A DNA stretch of 64,000 nt from Paenibacillus sp. sptzw28 (GTDB lineage: Bacteria; Bacillota; Bacilli; Paenibacillales; Paenibacillaceae). The translations under genes were made by a program, and so were the position numbers. Positions 34,826 to 44,052 of the stretch are shown here, one piece after another. Positions within the stretch are counted from its first letter, which is position 1, and each line of letters begins with the position of its first letter. Where the stretch lies: NCBI RefSeq assembly GCF_019550795.1, contig NZ_CP080545.1, positions 2,127,501 through 2,191,500 on the forward strand. Reading direction: 5' to 3'. The notes under the pieces are model-generated. The model ran no database searches, was not told the origin of the DNA, and worked only from the letters and a program-made list of their open reading frames with translations.

Positions 34826-35758
34826 TCAGAATATCGACCAATCGAAGGCTGAGGACATTGTCTCAAGCAAATGAACTCCGCCTGTACTGTTACCTTTGCT
34901 GCCAAGTGCCGGGCCGACTACGCCAATGCCAAACCGTCCCGGCACGAGAGCGAGGATGCCTCCGGAAACGCCGCTCTTGGCCGGAATGCCGGCGCGAATC
35001 GCGAACTCGCCGGAAGCATTATACATTCCGCACGTAATCATGAACGTCTTGGCAATCTGCACATAACGGCGGGGAATCAGCTCCTTCCCGGTCAGCGGAT
35101 CAGTACCGTCGAAAGCCAGTAAAAGCGCCATTCGCGCAAGCTGCCCGCAAGTAACTTCCACGGCGCATTGCTTGAAATAAACATCGAGAACATCCTCGAC
35201 ATCGATTTCTTCGCCAAGCACCTCATTGTCCTTCAGAAAATAAGCCAGAGACCGGTTGCGATGCGCTGTCGCAGATTCCGACCGGTATACGGCTTCGTTG
35301 TAGCCGAGCCGTTCACCGCCGGCCGCTTCACCAAAAAAACGCAAAATTCGTTCCGTCTTCTCCGAAGAGGTAGAACCGTGTATAAGTGATGCCACTGCGA
35401 TGGCTCCGGCATTGATGAGAGGGTTGAACGGCTTTCCCGGCTCGACGAGCTCGAGCTTGAGCATCGAATTGAAATCATCACCCGTCGGCTCCATGCCGAC
35501 CTTCGCAAATACGCCTTCCTCACCGTTATCCATAAAAGCCAGCAGCAGTGTGAAAACCTTTGAGATGCTCTGCATCGTAAAGGGCAGAGAGGTTTCCCCG
35601 GCTGACACCATTTCGCCGTCCGGGCCGATCACGGTCACCCCAAGCGCTTCGGCAGGCGCTTTTGCCAGCTCTGGTATATAGGCCGCCACACGGCCTTCTT
35701 TCGCTTTTAACCTGCTTGCTTCAACCCATCCCGGCAGTTCCTGCCGCAATTGTTCCAT
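34826..35758 (-). CDS. glsA: Glutaminase
   Basis: Serine-dependent glutaminase (310 aa) that converts glutamine to glutamate and ammonia. It has the beta-lactamase-like fold with the catalytic motif MQSISKVF, plus NAGAIAVASLI, YRSESATAHRN, CAVEVTCGQLARM and the C-terminal IPAKSGVSGGILALVPG. ATG 35773 extends the frame by five codons, but GGTGAG is correctly spaced for ATG 35758, giving MEQLRQELPGW. Single gene, in the opposite direction to its neighbours. Confidence 0.94.
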   Translation of the reverse strand: MEQLRQELPGWVEASRLKAKEGRVAAYIPELAKAPAEALGVTVIGPDGEMVSAGETSLPFTMQSISKVFTLLLAFMDNGEEGVFAKVGMEPTGDDFNSMLKLELVEPGKPFNPLINAGAIAVASLIHGSTSSEKTERILRFFGEAAGGERLGYNEAVYRSESATAHRNRSLAYFLKDNEVLGEEIDVEDVLDVYFKQCAVEVTCGQLARMALLLAFDGTDPLTGKELIPRRYVQIAKTFMITCGMYNASGEFAIRAGIPAKSGVSGGILALVPGRFGIGVVGPALGSKGNSTGGVHLLETMSSAFDWSIF

Positions 35759-35931
35759 CTTCGAACTCACCATCCGTTCCCAGGCGCTTTCATTCCATTG
35801 TAAGTCTTAACCAAGACAGGAAGCAAACAAGGACTTGCACCGGTTAAAAAGAGATGATTCCGATGCCGGTTTGGTGTACAATAATTGAAGTATTTATATT
35901 AAACAACGAAGATGATACAGCAGGAGGCACT

Positions 35932-36606
35932 ATGTTTAAAATATTAGGTTTCCTTCTACTTTGGCGGCTCCTCGGCAATCCTTTTCTGGCAATAATCGTG
36001 ATACTGGTGCTGTTCTATGTGCTTGACCGCAGGTTTGTCGGTATTACACCTAGCTTCGTCAAGCCTCTCAAACGGCTCGGCGCAATCAGGCGCCTTAGGC
36101 AGCAGGTGTATATGAATCCGAATGACATACCAGCCAAATATGAGCTGGCGAGATTGCTTATCGAGCGGAAGCGGTATAGAGAAGCGAAAGAATGGCTTAT
36201 GCCGCTGCAGGACCCGCTTGAGAACTCGGCCGAATTCTGGGATGACTTAGGCAACTGTCTGGCCCACTTACACGAGCATGATGCGGCGGAAGCCGCCATC
36301 AACAACGCGCTGTCGATCAATCCGCGGGTTAAATACGGAACACCGTATTTGCGCCTGGCATCACTGAATGCCCGGAACAATCCGCAGGCCGCGATCGCGC
36401 ATTTGGAATCATTTCGCGCTATACAATCGTCTTCTTGTGAAGCCTATTACAGGCTGGCGCAAACGTACACGCAGCTTGGCCGCACAGCGGAAGCCCGAAA
36501 CGCGCTGACGGAGTGCGGCTCGATATACCGCTCGCTTCCGCGGTATAAGAAGCGTCAAGAGCGCAAATGGGCGCTGCTCGCGTTTCTGAAACGCATTAAA
36601 TCGTAG
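35932..36606 (+). CDS. Membrane-anchored TPR protein
   Basis: A 224-aa protein with one or two N-terminal hydrophobic segments (ILGFLLLWRLLGNPFLAIIV, extending to about residue 32) and a cytoplasmic region of about four tetratricopeptide repeats: IPAKYELARLLIERKRY, AEFWDDLGNCLAHLHEHDAA, TPYLRLASLNARNNPQAA and CEAYYRLAQTYTQLGRTAEA. Such repeats bind other proteins. The frame is open from 35854, but AGGAGG places the start at ATG 35932. Function unknown; a similar architecture is common in Paenibacillus. Confidence 0.8.
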   Translation: MFKILGFLLLWRLLGNPFLAIIVILVLFYVLDRRFVGITPSFVKPLKRLGAIRRLRQQVYMNPNDIPAKYELARLLIERKRYREAKEWLMPLQDPLENSAEFWDDLGNCLAHLHEHDAAEAAINNALSINPRVKYGTPYLRLASLNARNNPQAAIAHLESFRAIQSSSCEAYYRLAQTYTQLGRTAEARNALTECGSIYRSLPRYKKRQERKWALLAFLKRIKS

Positions 36607-36632
36607 CCTGCTGAATGCACGCTACCATCCAT

Positions 36633-36656
36633 GCCGCCCTCGTTCAAGGGGGCGGC
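36633..36656 (+). terminator. Probable terminator
   Basis: GCCGCCC (36633-36639) and GGGCGGC (36650-36656) form a GC-rich stem followed by TATTCGTTT, a weak T-tract. Confidence 0.55.
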
Positions 36657-36788
36657 TATTCGTTTCGGTGATTTCCATATAATGTCTATCATTGTCCTGT
36701 GGTCATAATTCATTCATAATTACAGTAAATTCGGACGAGCAATCTATTGAGATGTGTACAAGGAAATGGGAGCGGGGAGTATAACGGA

Positions 36789-38537
36789 ATGCGGCGAAAT
36801 GTCTGGCTGTTGGCAATCGTATTGGTTGCCGCCTTACTCGGTGTGAACAACACCATATATTACTTTACAACAAAAAAAACGCTTGAGGACCGCCTGCGGC
36901 ATGAGCTCCAATCGGTGGCAAAACAGATTGAAATATCCATAGAGTTATCCAGAAACGGAGCGGAAAAGTATCAGGAGCAAATCGGGCGTGAGCTTCGCGC
37001 AGCGTCAATTGCAACCCAGTTTGCCCTGAATCCCGATATCGAGAAAGTCACCAATCCTCAACTGGTAGAGCTCAGAGAGAAGCTCGATATGGTAGATATT
37101 ACGCTGCTAAAGCGGACAGAGGATAATATTGTGCTGTATAAATCATCGGATCCGAAGGAACTTGGTTATAAAACAAGCTCTTGGAAGCCTTGGTACCAAG
37201 CGTTCAATCAGCTCTTCGACGAGAAAAATGTAACGGTGAAGTGGGGACAATCGCTCACCAATTTCTGGACCGGCCCGTTTGAATTTGCCTCGACCGACAC
37301 AAGCAAAATTAATAAGTGGGGCTATTACTATGACGGGGCAACCAATTATATTATCGATCCTTACATCAGCTACGAAAGCAGGCAGCGTGCATATGATGAA
37401 GTAACGGGCGTGAACCGGGTCATTTCGCAAACGCTGAAATCCAACCATTCGCTGCTGGAAATCGCTGTCATTAACCCCAATACGTTCCCGGTCGGATCGC
37501 AGACGACCATAACCGATAACGGCGACAAGCTCAAGCATATTACCCAGGAACCCATTATTAACGGGTCGAATATGTATAAACAGGATGACGATAAGGCGAA
37601 TGTGAAGCTGGCCAACGAATCGAATCAAGATGTGTGGATCAACACCACCATAAACGGCAAGCACGTGTTCAAGCTGTTTATTCCGGTGTCGGTCGAAAAT
37701 AAAGTTGCGAGTATGGTTGACGAGAACGGCAATCCGATTAACCGTTATGTTCTGACGCTCGTCGCAGATTACCAAACCATTCAGGACACCATGGACAAGC
37801 AATTTTACAACATCGTCATAATCGTCGCATTTGTAACGCTTCTAAGCTTCATCATTGTTTATTTGACGATGACGGGATATCGCAAGTCCCGGGATAAATT
37901 GGTGGGTAACGCCCAGGAGACCTATGTCGAAGAAATCAATCAGCTGTTTCACTCCATTCGGGCGCAGCGGCACGATTTCATGAATCATGTCCAAACGATA
38001 CATTCGCTGGCGGAGCTTGGCAAGCTGGACGGGCTTAAAGCATATACCGCCGAATTGACCGGCGAAATCAGGGAGATGAACGATATCATAAATATCGGAA
38101 ACCCTGCGATTGCGGCGCTGATCCGTTCCAAAATATCTCAGGCGGAATCGATGAAAATCCAGTTTGAGACCAGATTCAGCGATATTAACCAGCTTGCGCT
38201 TGGCGTGAAATCACTCGACTTGACGAGAATGCTCGGTAATTTGATTGACAATGCGTTTGATGAAGTGATGAATTACCCGGAAGACAAACGTAAAGTCACC
38301 GTCACGATCGGGCAGCATTCAGGGTTTCTGGAGTTTTCAGTCAACAACATGTGCAGCGATCTGAAGGCGCTGGAAGGAAAACCGCTCTTCGAGTCGGGAT
38401 ACAGCACAAAGGATGCGAAGCATTCAGGGCTTGGGCTTGCTATTGTCAAGTCGCTTGTCGATCGGTATAAAGGGATTATCAGAATGACGCTTGACGAGCC
38501 GGACTCGGTTACGTTTGTGATCAAAATTCCGCATTGA
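36789..38537 (+). CDS. Orphan sensor histidine kinase with Spo0B-type phosphotransfer helix
   Basis: Membrane kinase (582 aa). An N-terminal helix (residues 5-25), a long extracellular sensor domain (about 30-340) and a second helix (about 355-380) precede a cytoplasmic part with LRAQRHD-type motif RAQRHDFMNHVQ; His395 is the phospho-acceptor, in the Spo0B/CitA/AgrC-like arrangement. The ATPase domain has LIDNAFDEV and HSGLGLAIVKSLV. No response regulator is adjacent. ATG 36747 extends the frame, but GGGGAG (36774-36779) fits ATG 36789. Orphan kinases of this type often feed the sporulation phosphorelay, an inference here. Confidence 0.87.
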   Translation: MRRNVWLLAIVLVAALLGVNNTIYYFTTKKTLEDRLRHELQSVAKQIEISIELSRNGAEKYQEQIGRELRAASIATQFALNPDIEKVTNPQLVELREKLDMVDITLLKRTEDNIVLYKSSDPKELGYKTSSWKPWYQAFNQLFDEKNVTVKWGQSLTNFWTGPFEFASTDTSKINKWGYYYDGATNYIIDPYISYESRQRAYDEVTGVNRVISQTLKSNHSLLEIAVINPNTFPVGSQTTITDNGDKLKHITQEPIINGSNMYKQDDDKANVKLANESNQDVWINTTINGKHVFKLFIPVSVENKVASMVDENGNPINRYVLTLVADYQTIQDTMDKQFYNIVIIVAFVTLLSFIIVYLTMTGYRKSRDKLVGNAQETYVEEINQLFHSIRAQRHDFMNHVQTIHSLAELGKLDGLKAYTAELTGEIREMNDIINIGNPAIAALIRSKISQAESMKIQFETRFSDINQLALGVKSLDLTRMLGNLIDNAFDEVMNYPEDKRKVTVTIGQHSGFLEFSVNNMCSDLKALEGKPLFESGYSTKDAKHSGLGLAIVKSLVDRYKGIIRMTLDEPDSVTFVIKIPH

Positions 38538-38657
38538 CAAGAGATCGATTATTGTCTAAGAAGATATGGCTCTTTGCCGAACGTTCTGTTCGCGCAAGGA
38601 GCTTTTTAATTGTGGTATAATAGATGGATGCAGAAAAGTTGAACGGAGGGACGCGGG

Positions 38658-40253
38658 ATGAGCGGATTTTTCCAGCTTGATGAGCAGAAGCTGCAGGCGA
38701 TGGAATCAAAGCTTGCCGGCGTCATGCCTTTATCCATGCTCGAGAGGGGATGGGATTATTACCGCCGCGAAAAGGTGTTAAGCGTTCAGGTGATGGACGG
38801 AAACGCTATCTACGCGGCGGTGCGCGGTACCGATGTTTATGCCGTCACGCTGGATGCCGACGATTTTGCCTTCAGCACCTGCACATGCCCTTACAACGGG
38901 TACTGCAAGCATATGGCGGCTGTTTATTACGCTTATTGCAATTATATTGGCGCAAGTCCCGACGAGGTACACAACAGGCTGCTTTATGGCGGCGAGTTGT
39001 TTACGGAAGAGGGTGAGAAGGCTGGCTCCAGGGAAGGCGAAAGAAATGCGGCGGGCGCCGTGGAAGCTGAACCCCCTGCCGCCGAGTGGATTCCTGATAT
39101 GGAGCGGAAGCACGGCGATGTTTGGCGCCAGTGCCGTCACTCGCTTCATCCGCTGCAGTCGGTGCTTTCCTCTTTGAAAGGGACGTCGAAGACGTGGGAC
39201 GAAGGGCTGCGCCGACTCCATTGGCTGCACGCGATTCTCTTTGTGATCGAGCAGGCCGAGAGAGCCTATTCGGCGACGGACAGCTACAGCCGTTATTATT
39301 ACGAAATGGCATTTGCGCGCATGACCGAGCCGTGGATCAATCATTACCACGAGATGGCAGCGGCCCTCGAACCGGGAAGGATGGAAGAGAGGGAAAAGCA
39401 AGGTCTGCGGAGCTTGCTCGCGATTTTTCATGAACGGGATATGGACCGGGAGCATCAGCTTCACAGGTGGGAGACGCTCTATTTCTCCCTTTGGGAGAAG
39501 CTTGTCGCTTTTCCGGATTGGAGGAGCCTTGAGGAACGATGGCTTGAAGGGAAGCTGGAAGAAACGAAGCGTTCGGGGAGGACCGGTTCGTTCTATCCGA
39601 TGTCGCTTGCTTTTCTCGCTTTTGCTGAGCGGCGCGATGAACAGGCGGTCGAATTGCTGGCGGAAACAGCGTTCAACCGGACCGCTTTACTGGCCTGCGA
39701 CTGTGCGCTGCAGCGGCTCGAGGAAGACGATTGGAGCAAGCTGGAGGGGTGGATAGGCTATTTGTACGGAGGCTTGGCGGTGGAACGGAAATCAAGGGCA
39801 TTCGGTCCGTTTCTGAACATGTGCCGGCTCGCCGACATCCGTCAGCCTGAGAATCCGGCATGGCAGCGGTATCTGGTTTCCTTTCTGCCTTATTCGTATT
39901 CGGCCTTGACAGAGCATTGGCTGGATCGCAGGCAGTATACGGAATGGGCCGACCTGCAGCTGCTGCTTGGCATTGCGCCGGATGAAATCGACGCACAAGC
40001 AGTGCGTGAAATTGCGAAAGCTGCGCCGTCCGTGCTTATTCCACTTTACCATCAAGCGATTGACGGGTCGATCCGGGCCCGTAATCGGCAGGGCTACAAG
40101 CAGGCAGTCAAGCTGATGAAGAAACTGGAACGGCTGTATAAGGCTGAGAAGCAGCAGGAGAAATGGAGCCGTTTTGTAGATGGTATCGTACGCAAGCATC
40201 AACGGCTGCGTGCGCTGCAGGAAGAGCTCTGGAGGGGAAAAATCATCACATGA
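38658..40253 (+). CDS. SWIM zinc-finger protein
   Basis: A 531-aa protein with an N-terminal SWIM zinc finger, STCTCPYNGYCKHMAA (CxC-x5-CxH, about residues 74-84), which binds DNA or protein, and a long helical remainder with no recognised domain. ACGGAGGG precedes ATG 38658. It overlaps the SNF2 gene by 4 bases (ATGA), so the two products are made together, a pairing widespread in Firmicutes. Confidence 0.87.
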   Translation: MSGFFQLDEQKLQAMESKLAGVMPLSMLERGWDYYRREKVLSVQVMDGNAIYAAVRGTDVYAVTLDADDFAFSTCTCPYNGYCKHMAAVYYAYCNYIGASPDEVHNRLLYGGELFTEEGEKAGSREGERNAAGAVEAEPPAAEWIPDMERKHGDVWRQCRHSLHPLQSVLSSLKGTSKTWDEGLRRLHWLHAILFVIEQAERAYSATDSYSRYYYEMAFARMTEPWINHYHEMAAALEPGRMEEREKQGLRSLLAIFHERDMDREHQLHRWETLYFSLWEKLVAFPDWRSLEERWLEGKLEETKRSGRTGSFYPMSLAFLAFAERRDEQAVELLAETAFNRTALLACDCALQRLEEDDWSKLEGWIGYLYGGLAVERKSRAFGPFLNMCRLADIRQPENPAWQRYLVSFLPYSYSALTEHWLDRRQYTEWADLQLLLGIAPDEIDAQAVREIAKAAPSVLIPLYHQAIDGSIRARNRQGYKQAVKLMKKLERLYKAEKQQEKWSRFVDGIVRKHQRLRALQEELWRGKIIT

Positions 40254-43210
40254 GAGGCTACACTGGCGCTGAAACGATCATTGTGGACGGATACTGGAAA
40301 GAGGGCGAAGGAGTTGTGCTGACGGCCGGTCATGCCGCCGGTTTGACGATGCGGCTGCGCCATCTGCTGTTTGCCTGGCACGAAGCCTCATGGTACGGTG
40401 CAGACATCGATGAACGGACCGATGAGCGCTCTAAGCTGACGGAACTGTATTTATCGCCGCTTGTGGCGATGGATTACCTGGCATCCCCGGATTCCGTCCG
40501 GCTGCTGCGGGTGGAGTGGACGGAGCGGGCGTCGAAGCTGCGGGAATACGCCCGTCTGCTGCGGGAGGCGCTGCTTAACGGCTGGTACACGCCTGATTGG
40601 TCGAATTGGTCGGCCGAGTCAAGAGCGTGGAAGCTGGAGGTGCCGGCTGCGCAGCTTGAGCATGGAACAGTTGTGAACCGTCTGGTGATGGAATTGGATG
40701 AGCAGGGTGACCGCAGTGCCGCGCGGATGTGGCTTGGCGGCATCATAGAAGAGCTTCTTGCCGGCAATGGCGTTGTGGCTGCAAGTTGGCGCGCCGCATC
40801 TGAAGGAGCGGGCGAAGGCGCTCTTATGATGAAAGCGGGAGACGAAGACGATTGGCTCGTATCGATCGGCTTAAAGCAGGACAACGTGCCGTTTCGGACG
40901 GCGCTGCAGCTGCTGGAGCCGGATGACGAAGCCGGATGGAGGCTCCGTCCTGCCGTACAAAACCGTGGGGAAGGCGGACGCTGGAAGACGCTGGAGCGCA
41001 CGGCCGCGGGTTGGCGAAAGCCGGCAGGAGACGGTTCGGACGCAGCCGCTGCGGATTCGCTCCGTTTCCGGCTGCCAGACGATACTCCGCCGGAGTGGCA
41101 GCTTTACTTCCATCAGCGAATGAGCAAGGAAGAGGCGAAATGGGCTGAAGCCCTTCCCGAGTGGACAGATCCCGTGCCCGCTGAATCGGAGGATGGCACA
41201 GTCTTCATCAAGACGGAGCTTACAGACGCCGAAGCTTGGCTGTTTCTGGAGGAAGCGAGCGTACGGCTGCTCGCCGCAGGCTGCTCCGTTCTGCTGCCGG
41301 GATGGTGGGAAACCGTCCGCAGCCGCAAGCTTCGTCTGAGAGCTAAGGTTAAATCGTCTGTCGGCTCATCCGAGCAGTCGATGTTCGGCTTGCAGCAGAT
41401 CGTAGATTTTGATTGGAAGCTCGCAGTAGGCAATGTGGATATGAGCGAAGCGGAATTTATGCGGCTGGCGCAGGAGAACCGCCGGCTCATGCGAATTGGC
41501 GGGGAATGGGTCCATTTGGATCCTGATGACATGGAGCGGCTTCGTAAATGGCTGCGCAAGAGCGGCGGCAAACGAGGCTTTACGATGCGCGATGTATTGG
41601 AAATGCATTTGCGCGGCGGTACCGAGCTTGAGGCGGAGGACGAGGACCGGGAGGCGCTCGAGGCCGAGGTTGAACTGAATGAGCATTTGGCGGCGTGGAT
41701 CGGCAAGCTCAATGAATCAACGGAGCTGCCGATGGTCGAGAAGCCTGCCGCTTTTCAAGGAGAACTGCGGCATTATCAGCTGCAGGGCGTCTCGTGGCTC
41801 GTATTTCTGCGGCGGTTCGGGCTCGGCGGTTGTCTGGCCGACGATATGGGGCTTGGCAAAACGATTCAGTTTACGGCGTACCTGCAGCATGTTATGGAGC
41901 ACGGGGGACTTGGTCCGTCGCTGCTGATCTGTCCTACCTCGGTTATCGGCAATTGGGAGAAGGAACTGGAGCGTTTCGCGCCTGGCATCCGTGTGCATGT
42001 GCATTACGGACCCCGGCGGTCGCGGGGAGAGGAATTTGCGGCTGCGGCGTCAGCGGCCGATCTCGTCATTTCCTCATATGCGCTCGCGCCGATCGATGAA
42101 GAAGATTTTTCCTCGGTGCAGTGGGATGTCGTATGTCTGGATGAAGCGCAAAACATTAAAAATTACTATACGAAGCAATCCTCCGCGATCAGGCAGCTGT
42201 CCGCGCAGCATCGGATTGCGCTTACCGGAACTCCGATGGAAAACCGTCTGACCGAGCTCTGGTCGATTTATGATTTTACGAATCCCGGGTATCTCGGTAC
42301 GTTGGGCGAATTTCGCAAAACGGTCGTGCTTCCCATCGAGCGGGACCGCGATGAAGCGCTCATTGCCGAGCTGCAGCGCTGGGTCAAGCCGTTCATGCTG
42401 CGCCGCGTGAAGAAAGATCCGGCCATCCAGTTGGCCCTTCCGGAGAAGAATGAGATGCAAACATATCTCTCTTTAACCGTGGAACAGGGAGCATTGTACG
42501 AAAATATCGTTTCCGACCTGCTTGGCAAGCTGGAATCGGCAGGCGCCATGCAGCGCCGCGGCCTCATTCTGTCGGCTCTTACCCGGCTGAAGCAGGTGTG
42601 CGATCATCCGAATCTCCTGCTGAAGGAGGATGAAGCAGCCTCCCTCACTGCATGGGATCCAGAGCGTTCGAACAAGGTGCTCAGGCTGCTTGAAATGGTT
42701 GAGGAAATCGCCTCCGAAGGCGAACGCTGCCTGATATTCACCCAATATGTGCAGATGGGGGCCATGCTGAAACGACTGCTCGAACAAAGGCTTGAGCTGC
42801 CAACGCCGTATTTGTACGGGGGGGTGCCGAAGGCGGCGCGGGATGAAATGATCGAATCCTTCCAGGACCAGCAATCGCCTGGCTGCGCTTTCGTTCTTTC
42901 ACTCAAGGCGGGCGGGACCGGTCTAAACCTGACGGCCGCTAACCATGTCATTCATTTCGACAGATGGTGGAACCCGGCGGTTGAGAACCAGGCGACAGAC
43001 CGCGCATTCCGCATTGGCCAGACACGAAATGTCCAGGTTCACAAATATGTAACGCTCGGTACGCTCGAGGAGCGGATCGACGACATGATTAAGCGCAAGC
43101 AGCTGCTTAACGACCAAGTGGTCGGACAGTCGGAGAACTGGATCACGGAGCTGTCGACAGATGAGCTTCGAGACTTGTTCTCGCTGAGGAAGCAGAGGCT
43201 GAAAGGCTGA
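40250..43210 (+). CDS. SNF2-family DNA translocase/helicase
   Basis: Large Swi2/Snf2 ATPase (986 aa). The N-terminal 500 residues are a bacterial SNF2-associated region. Motor motifs are Walker A DDMGLGKTIQ (Lys537), DEAQN near 631, LTGTPMENRLTELWS, and in the C-terminal lobe LIFTQYVQMG, SLKAGGTGLNLT and DRWWNPAVENQATDRAFRIGQ (motifs V and VI). It moves along double-stranded DNA to remodel bound proteins such as stalled RNA polymerase. The open frame extends upstream to 40163, but the ATGA overlap with the SWIM gene and GGAGGGG at 40231 support ATG 40250. Confidence 0.93.
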   Translation: MRGYTGAETIIVDGYWKEGEGVVLTAGHAAGLTMRLRHLLFAWHEASWYGADIDERTDERSKLTELYLSPLVAMDYLASPDSVRLLRVEWTERASKLREYARLLREALLNGWYTPDWSNWSAESRAWKLEVPAAQLEHGTVVNRLVMELDEQGDRSAARMWLGGIIEELLAGNGVVAASWRAASEGAGEGALMMKAGDEDDWLVSIGLKQDNVPFRTALQLLEPDDEAGWRLRPAVQNRGEGGRWKTLERTAAGWRKPAGDGSDAAAADSLRFRLPDDTPPEWQLYFHQRMSKEEAKWAEALPEWTDPVPAESEDGTVFIKTELTDAEAWLFLEEASVRLLAAGCSVLLPGWWETVRSRKLRLRAKVKSSVGSSEQSMFGLQQIVDFDWKLAVGNVDMSEAEFMRLAQENRRLMRIGGEWVHLDPDDMERLRKWLRKSGGKRGFTMRDVLEMHLRGGTELEAEDEDREALEAEVELNEHLAAWIGKLNESTELPMVEKPAAFQGELRHYQLQGVSWLVFLRRFGLGGCLADDMGLGKTIQFTAYLQHVMEHGGLGPSLLICPTSVIGNWEKELERFAPGIRVHVHYGPRRSRGEEFAAAASAADLVISSYALAPIDEEDFSSVQWDVVCLDEAQNIKNYYTKQSSAIRQLSAQHRIALTGTPMENRLTELWSIYDFTNPGYLGTLGEFRKTVVLPIERDRDEALIAELQRWVKPFMLRRVKKDPAIQLALPEKNEMQTYLSLTVEQGALYENIVSDLLGKLESAGAMQRRGLILSALTRLKQVCDHPNLLLKEDEAASLTAWDPERSNKVLRLLEMVEEIASEGERCLIFTQYVQMGAMLKRLLEQRLELPTPYLYGGVPKAARDEMIESFQDQQSPGCAFVLSLKAGGTGLNLTAANHVIHFDRWWNPAVENQATDRAFRIGQTRNVQVHKYVTLGTLEERIDDMIKRKQLLNDQVVGQSENWITELSTDELRDLFSLRKQRLKG

Positions 43211-43237
43211 TAAGCACGAAAGCGAGGTGGGCCCGTA

Positions 43238-43540
43238 ATGGTGGAACAAGATAAACGAAGCGAAGAAGAGGTCCATTCCAATCACAATGGCCAGACCAGC
43301 GCAGCAGACCAGACCAAGGCAGAAGGTCAAACCAACGTATCAGGCCAAACCGTTGCAGAAGGCCAAGCCGTTAAGAAGCTTCGCCCCCGACAGCCGGGTT
43401 CGCTTCAATTAAACGATCCTCACGATGAACCGCCTGCCACCGGTGAGAAAATAATCGGCCCGGTTGAAGCGGCTCCGCACTGGCAGTCGTTCTACCGCGC
43501 TGTCAGTGATGCAATCGCGGCGATGCGGCCGAACACGTAA
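43238..43540 (+). CDS. Hypothetical protein with GQT repeats
   Basis: A 100-aa hydrophilic protein. Its N-terminal half has a degenerate repeat of about eight residues (NGQTSAADQTKAEGQT, VSGQTVAEGQAV), the C-terminal half is PHWQSFYRAVSDAIAAM. GAGGTGGG precedes ATG 43238. It starts 27 bases after the SNF2 stop and is probably the last gene of that unit. No family recognised; the repeat looks like a flexible tether. Confidence 0.68.
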   Translation: MVEQDKRSEEEVHSNHNGQTSAADQTKAEGQTNVSGQTVAEGQAVKKLRPRQPGSLQLNDPHDEPPATGEKIIGPVEAAPHWQSFYRAVSDAIAAMRPNT

Positions 43541-43618
43541 AGGTTAAGCGGCGAATCCCTCAGCTTATGTACAATATAATCTCCGGACGCTTGAGTATAG
43601 CAACGAAGTCGGAATAAA

Positions 43619-43644
43619 CCCTTTGGAACGGCCGTTCCAAAGGG
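43619..43644. terminator. Perfect 26-bp palindrome between convergent genes
   Basis: CCCTTTGGAACGG is directly followed by its exact complement. It lies between the plus-strand 100-aa gene and the minus-strand 46-aa gene, so it is likely a bidirectional terminator (four-base loop, stem 11 bp), although T-tracts are short (TTATTT on the plus strand). Confidence 0.65.
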
Positions 43645-43660
43645 CTTATTTCTCTTCGCG

Positions 43661-43801
43661 TTAGCAGCTTTTGCCGCTGCCGTTATCCTTCTTCATCGGC
43701 TTCGTGCCGGTGTCCCGGGCGAGCTTGTCGCCGAACTGATCGAGCCGGTCGGGGCTTGATGCCGGTCCGTCGTTGTCCGGCTTATTGTTTCTGCCTGTCA
43801 T
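43661..43801 (-). CDS. Small hydrophilic hypothetical protein
   Basis: A 46-aa basic and polar protein beginning MTGRNNKPDNDGPASSP and ending NGSGKSC. ATG 43801 has an excellent GGAGGTGA ribosome site. The composition (Asn, Asp, Gly, Lys, Ser) is like small spore-coat or forespore proteins, but no family was recognised. Confidence 0.7.
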   Translation of the reverse strand: MTGRNNKPDNDGPASSPDRLDQFGDKLARDTGTKPMKKDNGSGKSC

Positions 43802-43973
43802 GGTTGTCACCTCCGACGTTCATAACATGAGCGGCCGAGGGGAATTTCATACTTGCTGTCGTTCCACGTCCGGCAATTACTGCTTTTCAGACATCGTCAT
43901 AAACATAGTAAATCAGTTGAAAATGACAACTACAGGGGGACAACACTATACTGAAGGTAACCAACTTCACATA

Positions 43974-43985
43974 AAGTACGTACTT
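43974..43985. promoter_or_regulatory. Palindrome AAGTACGTACTT upstream of aldo/keto reductase
   Basis: A perfect 12-bp palindrome lies 67 bases before the reductase gene. GTAC-centred palindromes are used by HxlR-type redox and electrophile sensors, so it may be an operator. No such regulator is in the window. Confidence 0.4.
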
Positions 43986-44052
43986 AACAGGCTGGAGCGA
44001 TTACTCTATCATATATAGTGGACCATAAAGTGAAGGAGGATGTATTAATTTT

